A stretch of 64,000 bases of DNA from Taenia hydatigena (GCA_036345935.2 JADWOT020000001.1:14720435-14784434), one strand, 5' to 3'. Counted from the stretch's first letter, positions 1-13,280 are shown. Made by a program: numbers and translations. The notes: generated by a model from the letters alone, not told the origin.

Positions 1-3000
1 GTAGAGAGTGAGGAAATAATGATTGAAGAGTGTTGAATTGAGTTGTATCAAAATGCTTACCAACTTCTCGGAGGAGGTAAGGGACAAGCGCAAATATGCT
101 CATGGCTGAAGAATGCGCAAGCAAAAGCAATGTTGGCAAGAAATAGAAAGTAGGCAAATTAGAATAGAAGTTGGACGCGAAAAAAGCGCTAAAATAATTC
201 ATTGCTGGTGTGGTGATGCAGGATTCGACAAAAATAAGGGATGTAATAGTCTCCAAGTAGGCAGAGGGGGATAGAAGAGAGGGACCAAATTTTTTAGCAT
301 CATTTAGCACTGGGGAAGGGGTGAAGAGTGAATGAAAATGTGCGCCAAGTGAATTCGGGTTAATTATTATTGTTTGGCTGATTGATAGATGCACAGGTGT
401 AAATGTGGTCGCAGATCTGCATCTGCTGGTGGATGACTGTCTGCATGGATACAAAACGAGTCCCTCCATTGACTTTTCAACGAAATTAATAAACAAATAA
501 AAAGCAAAGTAATCAGTGCACCAAGGTTCAAGTGCTTATTGAACTACGGTTGCTTCCTCGAGTAGATATCGGGTAATAGCAGGTAGAAACTCACATCCTC
601 ATAGCACTTTGGCAATGCAAATGCAGCTTTATGCACTGCCTTGGTGTAGAATTTGCAGTCAGCCGGCGGCTCGCGAGAATAAAATAAAAGATTTTAATCT
701 AGTGTCATGGGCTGTGATTAGTCAACTTGGAGTGACAAATTGGAATGATAGGACGGAATCAAGTGGTAACGTGGATGCCGTCTCTGAGGATGAAGCACCA
801 ATGATAGTTTAGATAGCACTGCCCACTTTCTCCTGTTTTCATCCTATCCTAGTCTGTCATGGTCTTTCGGGATGGCTAGTTTAGTCTGCTCTGATCCAGT
901 CCAATCTAGGCTGATTTTGTCAAGTCTAGTCAAGCGCACCTCGTTGAAGTGCTTCCAAAGTAAGGAGGGTGGGTCAGCTACTACTACTGCTGCCATCGAT
1001 TTGGCGGTTTTTAACGCATGTAAGTTGCATAAAAGTAAAAGTGGCATAGTAAGAGACTTGTAAGGTGTAAAATTGATTAAAGAGATCGGGTACTTAGTCC
1101 CAAAGAATGAAACGCAACTATCGAAGGGGTATTCCCAACTTTATACCTGGACGAATCATTGCCTCGTACTCCGGGAGGACAATGGCTATAATTGCAATTA
1201 CCTGCAGAATGTGAAGTAGCATGGTCGTTTAGCTGAAAGAGACGAAGGAATAGTTGAGTGAGAAAAGAGGCAGGAAGTCGAGAGAAACCAGAGAGACCAG
1301 AGTCGAGGAGGAAAAAAGCGCGAGTGAAGCACTGACGAAAACTGGACGGTAGCAACGACAATGGGAAGCAATATGAATAGTAGAAGACGATGAAAGGCGT
1401 AGAAGAGCATGTTTGACGATTGGTTGTGCGATTGACCTCTTCGCACCTAACACGTGCGTGATACGGCCAAAGACGCGTGTCGCATCGTGTCCCACAGCGC
1501 CACCTAGTGCCGATTTTGGGCATAATCTCTTGCGGGTGGTTTTGTGAGAATAGACTTCAGTTGCCTATGGGATTCTTCACCTCGGCTGAATTTCGAGCAT
1601 CATAGTAAATGTGAAAGAAGCGGAAGCGAATGAGAAGCACCACTCATTCTTTGATAAAACACGCCGCCTGTTCAAGATCGCTGGTCTCTAGCCTTTTCTT
1701 TTCCGATGCTGCTCTTGTGTCCGTCGTTCCTTGGACAATTGGAGGCTTCACTGCCCCATTACGGGGTATTTACTTAAATCCGAATGAAGGGGAACAGCAG
1801 TGGGCACTTCAAGTATGTTGAGGGACGTATGGGTGTTGAGATGTTGACAAATCGAAGAGGCGTAGTCATTCAATCATCTTACCATGCCTGCTGTCAGTTT
1901 ACGTGTCTGAGAGGAAATAGCTTTCGATAAAACATACTGGCCAGTGACAGTACCGATGGTACGACCATTCGGAGGTATTTCGTTGAGGTCGACTGTCTAA
2001 AATGTGGAATTAGAGATCTGTCATTTGAGAGTCTTGAGCATATGAGAGAAGGCAGTGCTGTTGAGGTATTGTATGAAGGAGGTAATGAGCATTGCCGTTT
2101 ACCCAATCAATAGACACTACACTTGACTAAGCAGGAGATGTCAACTATCAAGCAGTATGTCAGTTCTATTTGCAGAGTGGTGTAGCATAGAGTTGCCTTA
2201 GCTCAGCGAAACGTATTTCAACGTATCGAGGCATAACGTGGTGTAGGGAAGATGAGGGGAGACAAGGCAAAATGAGGATCTGCTTCCATCACCAGTTTAG
2301 AGTGTCACTGACGTGCAACATAGCCGTTTTGCCATTGCGCAACTAACGAGAGGACTGACACACACTCACTCACTATTTTCGTAAACGAACACGTGAACAT
2401 TACTACACCATGCTAGTCTGCTTCAATCCACTTCCATCCATCTCCTGACATTTTATTAAAACGTTATACATCACCAGTTTCTACCACTTTCATCACCAGT
2501 CAGAACGATAACAAACATAGCAATGTAATGCCATACGCTGATCTCTCACTGCCTTTTCACTTTGTGTTAATACTAGTTATGCTAAATGCACTTCTTGCTA
2601 AGTCGATAAATCCGTTGAAGCCCAGACATCATATGCGTTTTCGGAGTTCTGGTAACACCCCAAACTCTTGGAATTAGTACCAAAATCATCACACTGTCTG
2701 GGAATCGACCAGTCAAATCTTGTGTCAAGTTTTGTTACCTTAACTCTCAAATATGGTGGAACACAAAAGAGAGATTAAGTATAGGTTGCTTGCATTCATT
2801 TGCATTAACAACTTTTATGCAAGTGCTTGAAGCTCCTAGTGGATGAGAATATGGCCATAATCATAATGGAAGTCATTTTAACCAAAAGCCGATGAAGAGC
2901 TAATTTTGAACAAACCACTAGCCAACATGTGTTATTAGTTTCTTGCCAGTTAGACTTCCAATGATGATCCCTTGCCCATGTGGCTCCATTGCTGTGGCTG

Positions 3001-4272
3001 CAACTGCACGCATGCATCTAATTAAACACAGGAGTGGGCACAGGAAGCATATCCCAATGTGTTGTAATGTGTCAGACACTAGGAATTCATGGCGATGTTA
3101 TACGACGTCACGTCTGCAAATCTAAGTGATCGGAGTTTGCCATTAGCTAATCACATGGCCCACACAACGTCGCACAATAACGCCAAGCTGATGCTGTTAG
3201 AGAGTTCACAGTGAAACCACTTGAGTAGTGTCCAAGTGCTGGAATTCCAAGTCAACAAATTATAAGATCGAAATGTGTTTGCACTCACTAATTCACCAAG
3301 AATCATTCAAACTGCGTTTTGATTGTGCCCGCAACTCCAGTCAAGCGCGCTTTCTTAATTGGCGGTGCAATGTCATGCTGTTTGGCTGTCACGTGAAACT
3401 AAACAATCACGCAACCTAATTAGAGGCTGTCAATCATATCTCGTGACTTGACAAAACACGCAGTCACTCCCGACTTGGCTAAACATTACTTACTGACTGA
3501 TTGCAGGTTTACAGGACGAGGTGTCAGATGGCATTACAACATTGTCCTGGCAAATAAACCTCTGTCTGCATACTCACATCAGCATATCACGCACTGTGTC
3601 CAGCGTTTTGCACAAGCATACAATCCGTTTAAGTCGAGTAAAAGAAGATGGCCATACCAACAGACGTGTAGTCAGGAAAGCGTAATGTAATTAGGGTGGA
3701 ATGAAAGAGGAACACTAGCATGCAATTAATTCATGGTGTAAGAGTCCATCTTTCCCTCGTAGAATGTGGGTGTGAGTTTGGCCCATGCATTAGTGGAGCG
3801 TGTGTGCTACTAAGTCAGACGCCTCGGATTCACAAGGTGGTAGTGGATTAAAGCGGCAAATAGGCGGCGCGGAACCCTGTACTTAACGGTAGCACAATGA
3901 GAGGAGGAGTACAAGGGGCATATGAGCTTAACTATGTGGTTTGGTTAAAATTTTAATCTGCTATACGTAAATTGCCTCTTCCTTTACAGCCAGCAAAATC
4001 TTCACTATCCTTACCAACATCACCCCATTTTCTACCTATTTTTTAGAGGAAAGGATAATATTCCGTTATTTAAAGCCAATGGATTGGTATGGAACTGAAG
4101 GCCATTGAGGTGCAGACAAACGACTTCGCACTACATGCAAGGCGCCAGTAGGATACATTATCGTAGCTGATTGGCTTACTGAAAGGTATGTGCCGCGATG
4201 GTACATGGATCGGGTTGGTTTACTTGCACCATTTATTTCACTTTAGTATTCTGTCGTGCCTACGCTGGACCG
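1..4272. other. Intergenic, no gene recognised
   Basis: I see no convincing coding region, RNA gene or array here. The open frames are short, overlap on both strands and have no family motif. The longest (148 codons, minus strand, about 1077-1523) is a Ser/Leu/Phe-rich frame over purine-rich DNA and shows no domain. Confidence 0.6.
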
Positions 4273-5581
4273 ATGCAACCACCACGATTCGACGTGACAA
4301 GGTTTATTTCTCAAGGCACTCATTCCACGGCTTACGAAGCACTTCTTACTCAATAAAGTGACAAAACCACGTCATAAGCAATTGAACGCATTTTCCTGCA
4401 ATCTCTCAGCTCTCGTTTGTGCATCCTCGTGCGGCTTGTACTGCTCCACAACCAGTCTACTTTCACACTCCTCTGTAGTCCACGAGGTCACGGATTACCC
4501 ACCTTCGTTCTGTGCAAAGGTAGTGGTCTCGATCCCTTTACTCTCGTCAGCCACGTTGACGACGTGCCTGAAGGTGATGCGTGATTTTACGCTTGTGAAA
4601 TTATTTGTGGCCTGCAATGTCTTCACGCCATGAGTATCGTGCACAAGGACCTCAAACCCGAGAACGAACTCCTCTCAGACTCGGGTCAGATTCTCATCGC
4701 TGACTATGATCGGTCATATGCCATGCCAGAGAATGAGAATCCGCCAGAAGCACACGACTTTTGCACAGCTCTCCACTTCATGGCACGTGATTTAGCGAAT
4801 AGGATGGCAATTACAACAAATGCACATGCGTGGAGTCTGGCTCTTCCGATTGCCTACATTTCGTCTAAACCAGTGCAACCGAATGCCAGTTGAGGGAGCG
4901 ATGTAATGCGGTGGACGAGATCAGGTCGCTATAGCATAAGGAAGATAAAAAGCTCTCAAAGTCACTGCAGGCTTTGTTCCAGTCCTGCCTCATACACAAT
5001 CAAAAGGAGCGTTTAGACATCGCAAAAGTTAGAGATCTACACTTTATGCCACTGTCGATTGGAACGAGGTAGCTTCGGACGCATCGCAATCACCTTGCCT
5101 TTCCTCTCAGCTAACATCACAGGCCACCTCAAGTGACCTCGTGGACGGTCGACGTGATCTTTTGCTTCTCGAGGCTGCGTACTGCAAGGAAGCACAGCTT
5201 GTGGACCGCAGTCCCCATTACGCACTTGACGGAGATGGTGTTTCTCAGGTGGAGACAGTGCCACTTGATTCAGAAGAGCTGACAAAAGTCGGTTTGATGC
5301 CTGACAAGCTCGAGGAGCCTATGGCAAACTTCTATTTCACGAGTCCTCTTCCTCGAACCCATGAAGATGGCATTCACGTGGTTGAGTTGTCCAACCACCT
5401 TGAGGAGAGTGAGTGGAGCTTTGCTCACATCACCTCCTTTGAATGATTGGAAAGCATTCTCCCACGGATGATTCCCCACTTTAAAAACGGTGACCCTTCG
5501 CAGTACTACTGTTTTCAGCATTTATGGATGGATCCACTAACTGCAGCCTATTTGTGGGTCGATTATTTTATGCAAACATAG
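4273..5581 (+). pseudogene. AGC-type protein kinase pseudogene, probably a retrocopy
   Basis: Conceptual translation shows most of a Ser/Thr kinase in order. There is an N-terminal Met at 4273 with a degenerate glycine loop (FISQGTHSTAYEA), a central hydrophobic N-lobe, then EIICGLQCLHAM leading to the catalytic loop HKDLKPEN (normally HRDLKPEN). The metal-binding motif reads DYD (IADYDRSY) where DFG is usual, the APE-like motif is ARD, and an AGC-type tail (YATVDWNEV, from 5045) runs to a TAG at 5579-5581. Breaks are many: in-frame TAA at 4354 and 4375, TGA at 4582 (an expected Arg codon, so possibly CGA to TGA), a frame change near 4860-4950, another at about 5045, and TGA at 5444. No GT-AG introns are needed over 1.3 kb, unlike the kelch gene in this window, so a reverse-transcribed copy is the simplest origin. 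I cannot name the parent kinase. The catalytic changes could be decay or inherited from a pseudokinase. Confidence 0.85.
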
Positions 5582-7189
5582 TTCCATTAATAATGCCTTT
5601 TTTATTCTCCAACATGTCTTCCATACAACTTTTAGTTTATGGAGAAGTCCAATGAGCCATACCGTCGACGTTGAGCATAATCGAATGGGTATGACTGTGC
5701 CTTAACTTTATCTGGGTGTCAAAATGCAGGATTTAAACGTAAGTACATTAGGCGCGCGTGCTGAAATGCATTTTGTGAATGCCGCTGTAGCTCATTGAGA
5801 GTCGCCTGAAGGTAAAAGTTGGCATGATACCTGATCAAAGTAAAAAGGTTCGGCGTGTGGAAAGGATTGGAGCTACTAGCGTGGCTTGGTGGCCAACCCA
5901 CCCAACGAAGGTACAATGACCATCCAAGCGATCGTGGGGGAGATTTAGAGCTGAACAGACAACACACGCACCAATTTTTATGTTAAATATTCTTATTACT
6001 GTTAAATCGTAGTGGTATGATGTTTGGTCCAAACATAAGAAAACTAGCCGTGTTCCCCATTCCTTAGAGGAGACGCCTCTACAATTCATGCTGAAAGTGT
6101 TCCAGATATTCTGCACGTTATTCATATAGACAACGTTTGCAGGGATATCTTCATTCTCCCCTCATCCCTGCGCTTATGCCTAAAACGAGAAGGTTGCATG
6201 TTCTGAGACACCGTCATTTTTGATGCAAAGCGGTAGATCGGTAGCGCATTAATAAAGGACTGTATGGCGGCCTATATCTGCATCAAGATATTCAAGTTGC
6301 GTTTCTACCTCTCGTTCAAAAGGCATGCTTAAATAAACATAAATACTACATAATTATGCCACTTTCGATTAATGTGATTAAAGAAAAGATGTGAGCAGAT
6401 GAAAAATTGCACATCAATTAATAAACAATAGTAAAAAGTCTAGCGGAGGAGTTACCATTAACTGGTCTGTATAATAAAAAGTCATTTGGACCAAAATTAC
6501 ATTTAAATTCGCGTACAAATGCCTAACAAAATTGCGCTTGTCAAAAAATTTCACTTTGTATTGCAAAATAATTAAGATTTATAGAATTAAAGCACTTCAA
6601 TTCTAACAAGCAGCAACAATATTTGTCGCACTCATTTTCTTTTTTTCATACCCAGTACCCTTTTAAAGTGCTCAGCGGCATATATGAAATGGTGGGCTTT
6701 GGTGTGGCCGTGGCTGTGTGCAGTCCGCAATTTGCTCAAATGAGTCCAGGTATGTTAGTGTCGGTTTTGGAAACTTTTGACTTTTTTATGCATGCGCATA
6801 AGTGAACCTATATTACTCACATTAAATCGTGGCTATCGACTTTTGAGGCTTGCTGCATTCATGGTTTGTGTAATGCTCTTAGTGAAATACTCAATTCGAG
6901 TAACTTATGTGGTCAAATGCTAATGTGAACTACGTCTATTTACCTTAAGCACATTTTGAACCGGGACGGCGTCTACAGAATTAATGGGTTTGCTATTTGA
7001 GGGTACTTTATGGTTTTAGGATAATAATTAAGGTTTTTTATGTGGGGGTTTGATTTATTCGTGGATGAATCAAATGCCACCAGCAACAGCGCGTCAATAC
7101 TGTAAAAAAGTGTCTGTGCCGGTTGGAGATTTATGATGGTATCGGGACACGGGCATAATTTTTCGCCTAGAGAAAGGTTATCACATTCC
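5582..7189. other. AT-rich intergenic stretch
   Basis: No supported gene. Open frames are short and have no motif. From about 7125 onward the DNA begins to resemble very diverged units of the minisatellite that follows. Confidence 0.55.
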
Positions 7190-9320
7190 GACATTATTGA
7201 CAGAAGACGGTGAATTTTATAGCATTGATCGGCATGAGACGCCAAATTTTGAACATTTGAACAGAACTTTGTAGCTTTTATTACCAAAAACGGCGAAATT
7301 TGCTCCCTTCAAACGGAATATTTTTCTATTATCCACACGAGGCGGCGAATTTCGCTCCATTTAGGTGGGATGTTGTAGTACTGATCGCCATGAAACGGCG
7401 AAATCTGCTCTCTTTAAACGGAATCTTGTAGTAACGACTGACATAGGACAAAAAATTTTGCTCCATTCAAATGGAATTCTGTGGTAATCATCAACATTGG
7501 AGGGCGGATTTCATTCTCTGTGAATGCAAATTTGTAGCATTCATTGACATGAGAGGGCACATTTTGCTCTCTGAATGCAATTTTGCAGCAATAATCGACA
7601 TAAGACGTCAAATTTTACACACTGAATGCAATTTTATAGTACTGATCGACATTAGACGTGGAATTTTGCCCTCTGAATGCAATTTTGTAGTATTGATCGA
7701 CATGAGACGTGGAAAATTGCTCTCTCTGAATGCAATTATGCAGTATTGATCGACATGTGACGTGGAATATTGCTGTCTCTGAATGCAATTTTGTCGTATT
7801 GTTCGACATGAGACGTGGAATTTTGCTCTCTGAATGAAATTTTGTAGTATTGATTGACACGGGACGTGGAATTTTGCTCTCTCTGAATGCAATTTTGTAG
7901 TATTGATCGACATTAGACGTGGAATTTCGCTCTCTCTAATTGCAATTTTGCAGTATTGATCGACATGAGACGTGGGATTTTGGTCTCTATGAATGCAATT
8001 TTGTAGTATTAATCGACATGAGACGTCGAATTTTGCTATCTCTGAATGCAATTTTGCAGTATTGATCGACATGAGACGTGGGATTTTGGTCTCTATGAAT
8101 GCAATTTTGTAGTATTGATTGACATGACACGTGGAATTTTGCTCTCTCTGAATGCATTTATGCAGTATTGATCGACATGTGACGTGGAATATTGCTCTCT
8201 TTGAATGCAAATTTCTATTACTGATCGACGTGATACGTGGAACTTTGGTCTCTTTGAATGCAATTTTGTAGTATTGATCGACATGAGACGTCGAATTTTG
8301 CTATCTCTGAATGCAATTTTGCAGTATTGATCCACATGAGACGTGGAATTTTGCACTCTAAATGCAATTTTGTCGTATTGATCGACATGAGACGTGGAAT
8401 TTCGCTCTCTGAATGAAATTTTGTGGTATTGATTTTCACGAGACGTGGAATTTTGCTCTCTCTGAATGCAATTTTGTAGTATTGATCGACATGACACGTG
8501 GAATTTTGCTCTCTCTGAATGCAATTTTGCAGTAATGATGGGCATGCGACGTGGAAAATTGCTCTCTATGAATGCAATTTTGTAGTATTGATCGACATGA
8601 CACGTGGAATTTCGCTCTCTGAATGCAATTATGCAGTATTGATCGACATGTGACGGGGAATATTGCTGTCTCTGAATGCAATTTTGTAGTATTGATCGAC
8701 ATGAGACGTGGAATTTTGCTCTCTCTGAATGCAATTTTGCAGTAATGATGGGCATGCGACGTGGAAAATTGCTCTCTATGACTGCAACTTTGTAGTATTG
8801 ATCGACATGAGACGTGGAATTTCGCTCTCTGAATGAAATTTTGTAGTATTGTTTGACACGAGACGTGGAATTTTGCTCTCTATGAATGCAATTTTGTAGT
8901 ATTGATCGACATGAGACGTGGAATTTTGCTCTCTCTGAATGCAATTTTGCAGTAATGATGGACGTGTGACGTGGAAAATTGCTCTCTCTGAATGCAATTT
9001 CGTAGTATTGATGGACTTTAGACGTTGAATTTCGCTCTCTCTGAATGCAATTTTGTAGTATGAATTGACATTTGGACATCGAATTTTGCTCTCTGATTTC
9101 AATTTCTTATTATTCTTTTACATGAGATGGCGACCTCTGTTCTTTTTGAGTGAAATTTTGTAGATTTTATCGGAATGCAATGGTGAATTTTGCTCTCTTT
9201 GAATGGAAATTGCTTGTATTTTTCTACAAAAAACCGAGAATTCTTCTTCCTTTCATTGGAATTTTGTATCTTTTATGTACATCGGAGACGGTGAATATCG
9301 CTGTCTTCTGAAGTTAATCT
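7190..9320. repeat. Minisatellite array, unit about 53 bp (51-54), with higher-order structure
   Basis: The DNA repeats a unit built from GAATGCAATTTTGTAGTATT, then GATCGACATGAGACGTGG, then AATTTTGCTCTCT. Successive GAATGCAA starts at 7624, 7675, 7728 and 7781 give steps of 51, 53 and 53 bp; the 2-bp difference comes from the CT run. About 28 well-kept units fill 7600-9080. Older, less regular units flank them (7190-7600 and 9080-9320), as expected when exchange homogenises the centre. A variant unit with AGTAATGATG recurs at 8531, 8741 and 8951, exactly 210 bp apart, so a four-unit higher-order repeat exists. Long minus-strand frames (200 and 328 codons) exist only because the unit lacks stops in these frames and 53 is not a multiple of 3. 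I do not call them genes. Confidence 0.95.
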
Positions 9321-9449
9321 TGTTTTTCTTTAATTTACACGCTACCGCAAATTTTTATGCTTTTGGCGTTAATAGCTATTTAGCAAACTCACATTTTTCT
9401 AAATGCAAACGCTACCTGATCCGCTTTCCACTTGCCACAACACCCACAT

Positions 9450-11540
9450 GAAGCCTGTATGCTGTTGTTTAGATCAGTCCATTCAATCTTTTTGGAAGTC
9501 GTGTTTGAATACTGTGTGAGGCACTCGTTTGGATGTTGATAAAACGAAACAAAAGGTGCTTTACGGGACCCTCTGTAGGCATGGGCTGTACAAAGTGACG
9601 CAGACTCTTCTCATGGTGTAGGGAATATCGAAATGGCGTCGTAAGTTTCGAGCCACCTTAGTTCCTGGTCGGCCTTTGTGGGGAAGTGTGAATAGGAAAC
9701 CGCCTATTTGCGCTCCTTTGCCACTTCTAGCCTTGATGACTTATTGACCTTTTTTATTACTGTAGGGTGGATACGAATACCATTTGCGACTGCTGTGGGA
9801 AAGCATTCACCATAAGGAGTCAAGCAACGGCATAACTTGGATCGAGGAGATCGAGGCGCCCAGGCACTCGGAGTATCCACAACTCTCTCCACCCAAAGGA
9901 ATGAATAGGATTTGGACAACTCACAGACGCAAGCACCGTGTAGTAGTAATGAACAACCCTGCTTGCGATTCGCAGGCGCTATCGACGTTGTCCTGTTTAT
10001 TGTGCAATTTCAAATAATGTTTTTGCCATATTTGGTATTTCTATTCCCCTTTATGTGTGCAGAATCAGGTCAAAGGTGGTAGCACAAGCAGTGGTGGTTT
10101 GGATGATTATGAGGAGTGCGACAGTCGGCCACTTCATTGCGTTATCACATTCTCCACGTATAATTAAATCTCCAATTTTTGCGCATTTACCAAAAAATTA
10201 ATGGTGTTGTCAAAACTTTTGTTTGCCATGGCAGTGTATTAAATGGTTTGTTGCTTTGATACCGGCAAAGTCTGACTAATGGGGCCCAATTTGTATCAAC
10301 ATGCTCCCAAATCTTTTGAGTCATTGTGCAGTCTTATTTGTCCAGATGGAACGGCTTTACCACATAGAGTCGTTTAATTCGATCATGGGTCAGCCATAAG
10401 AAATGAAAGGTGTCAGCAGAAGGAATGAGGAACAGATGGGGGTTGTGTAACTCTGTGTCTGTTCTTAAAAGCTCCCCGGGAGGGTTGCGGATAGCAACCA
10501 AAGAGGACGTCGTTACAAAGAGGGTGTCATCTGTCCCCTCGCGAAGGGAATGTAATTGTGGCAGAGGTGCTCTGATCACTGAGCACTGATATGCTTGCCA
10601 CGCAAGAGGTTTCCAACTTCTGGCAGAACGGAACTATCAATAGCACTCAAGGCAGTTCATTTAATTGCTCCCAAAGAGCATTGTTTTGGGCTCAGTGCAA
10701 ACTTTCGCTTTTACAAATGCTTCGTCGCGCTAGATGCCAACGAAAGTGGAGGCCGGTAATGAATTGCACCGGTGACGCTATTTAACTACAATTTGCGGCG
10801 AATACTTCTTGTGTGTGTTTGCGGATTGGGGCAGGACTCACTTTCACTCCGCCAATGCAGAACGGTGAAGGTGGCCAAACGAAAGTCCACAAACGTAGCA
10901 TCAATGTGTTGTACAATGACAGTCGGAGTGAATTCAATCAACCACTGCCAGTCTTCTCGCTAAATGGTGAAATCTGCCTCTATTAAATGAAAGGACATTC
11001 TTGTTATGCAGAATTGTGGGACAGATTGTCAAACGCGTGATTATTATTTGACAAACCTCTTTTATCAAAGGCCATAATGGATGGGTAGGAAGCTTAGACT
11101 GCTTCACGACGGTGTCGACCATTATTTGTTAGGATAGGGCTCCACATACTGATGCAGATGCTCTGCCATCTAGTAGACCAATCTCAACAGAATGGGATGA
11201 TGTTGCACTGCGAATGCATTAAATATCGCTGAGAGGACGCGGAGTACCAACCTCTGCACGGTTCTGGTGCACAAGAGCTTCCTTCTGCCTTCTTACTGAC
11301 AGCACACAGCCAAAGGTATAAACTGGCCTAGAGATTGAGATGGATATGCCACCGATGGGTAAAACCTTCCCTGGAGGATGAATTTGGATGATATTATGAA
11401 GGCGTCATGTCTCCTCTGTGCCTAACGGCATCATAGACATTGGTGCAGGCAGTTCTTTAAGAGAGAAACACGAGTAGGTGGACCAAGTGGGTGCTGCCAA
11501 AACTGCAACACTTAAGGCACTTTTAGAAGGCCTGAAATCA
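9450..11540 (-). mobile_element. Decayed retroelement, copy 1 (probably Ty3/Gypsy-like)
   Basis: This block matches 62336-64000 base for base over long stretches in the same orientation, so it is a dispersed element. Read on the minus strand, about 11530-11150 has an RNase H-like pattern: a stretch ending in AVLAAPTW, then after frame changes GRFYPSVAYPSQSLG, which resembles the PVAYASRSL motif of Gypsy RNase H. Near 9650 the minus strand gives a reading close to the second copy's ADQELRWLEKHGAI, similar to the start of Gypsy reverse transcriptase (a Leu-rich helix, then GxI). Stops and shifts occur throughout. The order of these two fragments (RNase H before RT on the minus strand) is not that of one intact element, so nested or rearranged remnants are likely. 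Repeat status is sure; the family is a guess. Confidence 0.5.
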
Positions 11541-11859
11541 CAGCGATCGCATCGATCCAGCCTACACATGAAGGGGTCCCAGTGGAAAGAGTAGACAATA
11601 ATACCGTAGGTCCTCTGCCATCTCTTCACCAATGCAATCTCGACATGATAGACTGCTTATGAAAGTGGCTGAAACTAAACTCATGTATACACAAATCATT
11701 AAAATGGTCGCTCCAGGTTTTCCGTCAAAAGGAAAGAGATTTGTTAGTATAGCGTGGGTTATTCGGCAGATAGCAATCAAGAACGTAATTTCTTAAGCCG
11801 ACTCTTACTAACCATGCAAGACCTTACAGTTCAAAGACATGGGCACAAAGGGCGAGTAA

Positions 11860-12365
11860 AACTGTAAAAACAGCACTCTTTTCGGGCTACGAAAATCTTG
11901 CGCTGAATGCTCGAAACGAGATGACTGGGATTTAGATCTGGGGCGCATCCTGTCCTTATTAAACCAGTCTGATATTCTGAAGATCGAGGAGGAAGAGGAA
12001 AACGACTCACCTGCTGTAAAGCTTCTGTAAAGAAGATTTTATGAAATCACGTAATCCAATGAGGAACAAAATGAAAACAAAAATGCTGCAAACAGATGAC
12101 ATGGACTGCTTTCATTTGCTCAACTTCGTGACTGATAATGAAGTAACTTATCAGTTTGCTCTTCGTCGGTTCAAGCCTCGTTGCACATCTCATCCACCCT
12201 TATTCTGCGGTCGTCGAGCCAGAGCAAATGATGACAGCAGTAGTGGAGCGAATCCTGGAAGACGTCAAATCAGAAGAAACGCGTCGATTAGCCATTGCTT
12301 TACTCCTGTTCATTCCTTATCTCCATTACTGCACAATAACCACGATGCAGTCAGGCACTGAGTGA
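11860..12365 (+). other. Unassigned coding-like fragments, possibly two exons
   Basis: An open stretch at 11860-12030 reads through CAECSKRDDWDLDLG and an acidic run (IEEEEEND) to TAA. A second, at 12156-12365 in another frame, contains VVEPEQMMTAVVERILEDV and an Ile/Leu-rich helix (RRLAIALLLFIP) before TGA. Both have protein-like composition with amphipathic helices. A GT donor (GTAAAG, 12015) and a pyrimidine-poor acceptor (TTATCAG, near 12153) could join them, though I could not fix the phase. I recognise no family; helical-repeat proteins are possible. They may also be remnants inside repeat DNA. Confidence 0.25.
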
Positions 12366-13280
12366 TGGTCGTCGGTGGCATCCCGCTTGTTCCCTTGCAA
12401 GGCATGCTTAGGCTGTCCTAATTGCTAAGGTGCCACTAATACTTCTTAGTCCCACCTTGAAGACTGCCCGTTAATGGCTTGTATATTTCACCGAGGGCGG
12501 GTGGCAGTGTCCCTGTCACAGTGTTTCTGTTGAGTACGCGTGAAGCTGGTTGAACCGCCCGCGACGTCGGATGTTAGTGCAAATTACCGTCAGATTAGTT
12601 CAAACTGGTTTGGTGACGAAAAGATTCGTTTCGGCTCACACTTTACACTCCGCATTGGTTCAGTCAGCATCCCAAAAGCATGAAAATCTGTTCATGATTT
12701 CAGCCACCCTACGCCTTCTATACTGCATTACTAGCACCTTCATCACCCCGATTCTCTGAATCGCATGTCACAGGATGCCGCTCTGTTTCAATTCCATTGT
12801 GCTTAAATCTCAGCATTCCGAGTTCCGATAGGCTTATCATTTGTGGTGTCATGTAAACAGGACAAAGTTATGCAAAATAATGAGACCATTAAAATCATCT
12901 GCTGATGTGGTGCTGCTAGGACCTCTGCACGTCCTTCCAAACACTTTGAAGCAGCACTTGAGAATCTTAGCTGGTCAATGCGCTCTGCTAATTGGCTGGA
13001 TAAAAGAAGTGATCATACCTGGCTGGTGATCCCTTGTCACCTAAACGGGGCTTCATTTAAGCAGTTGTTTTCAGATTTTACGTAATAATGTCTCAGGTGG
13101 GTCTTATTAAATCTGCATCCGTTGCAAGGCTCTACTATATCCTTTTGATAGTTATTTTCTCTGCTAATGGCACTGAAATTTATCAGTAAAAGCACTGTTT
13201 TTAGGAGGGATCAGCTAGTGCACAGACGAGCATGGCTTCATGGATTCATGAGACTAATAACAAATGTAGTTTGAAATTAC
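12366..13280. other. Intergenic, nothing recognised
   Basis: No supported gene, RNA or array. Short frames only. Confidence 0.5.

Noticed and set aside
1077..1523. 148-codon minus-strand frame near the left end
   Set aside because: Overlaps two other frames on the same strand, has skewed Ser/Leu/Phe composition and no motif; likely chance in purine-rich DNA.
7608..9102. 200-, 328- and 108-codon frames as repeat proteins
   Set aside because: They cycle through all frames of a 53-bp tandem unit and overlap each other; explained by the minisatellite.
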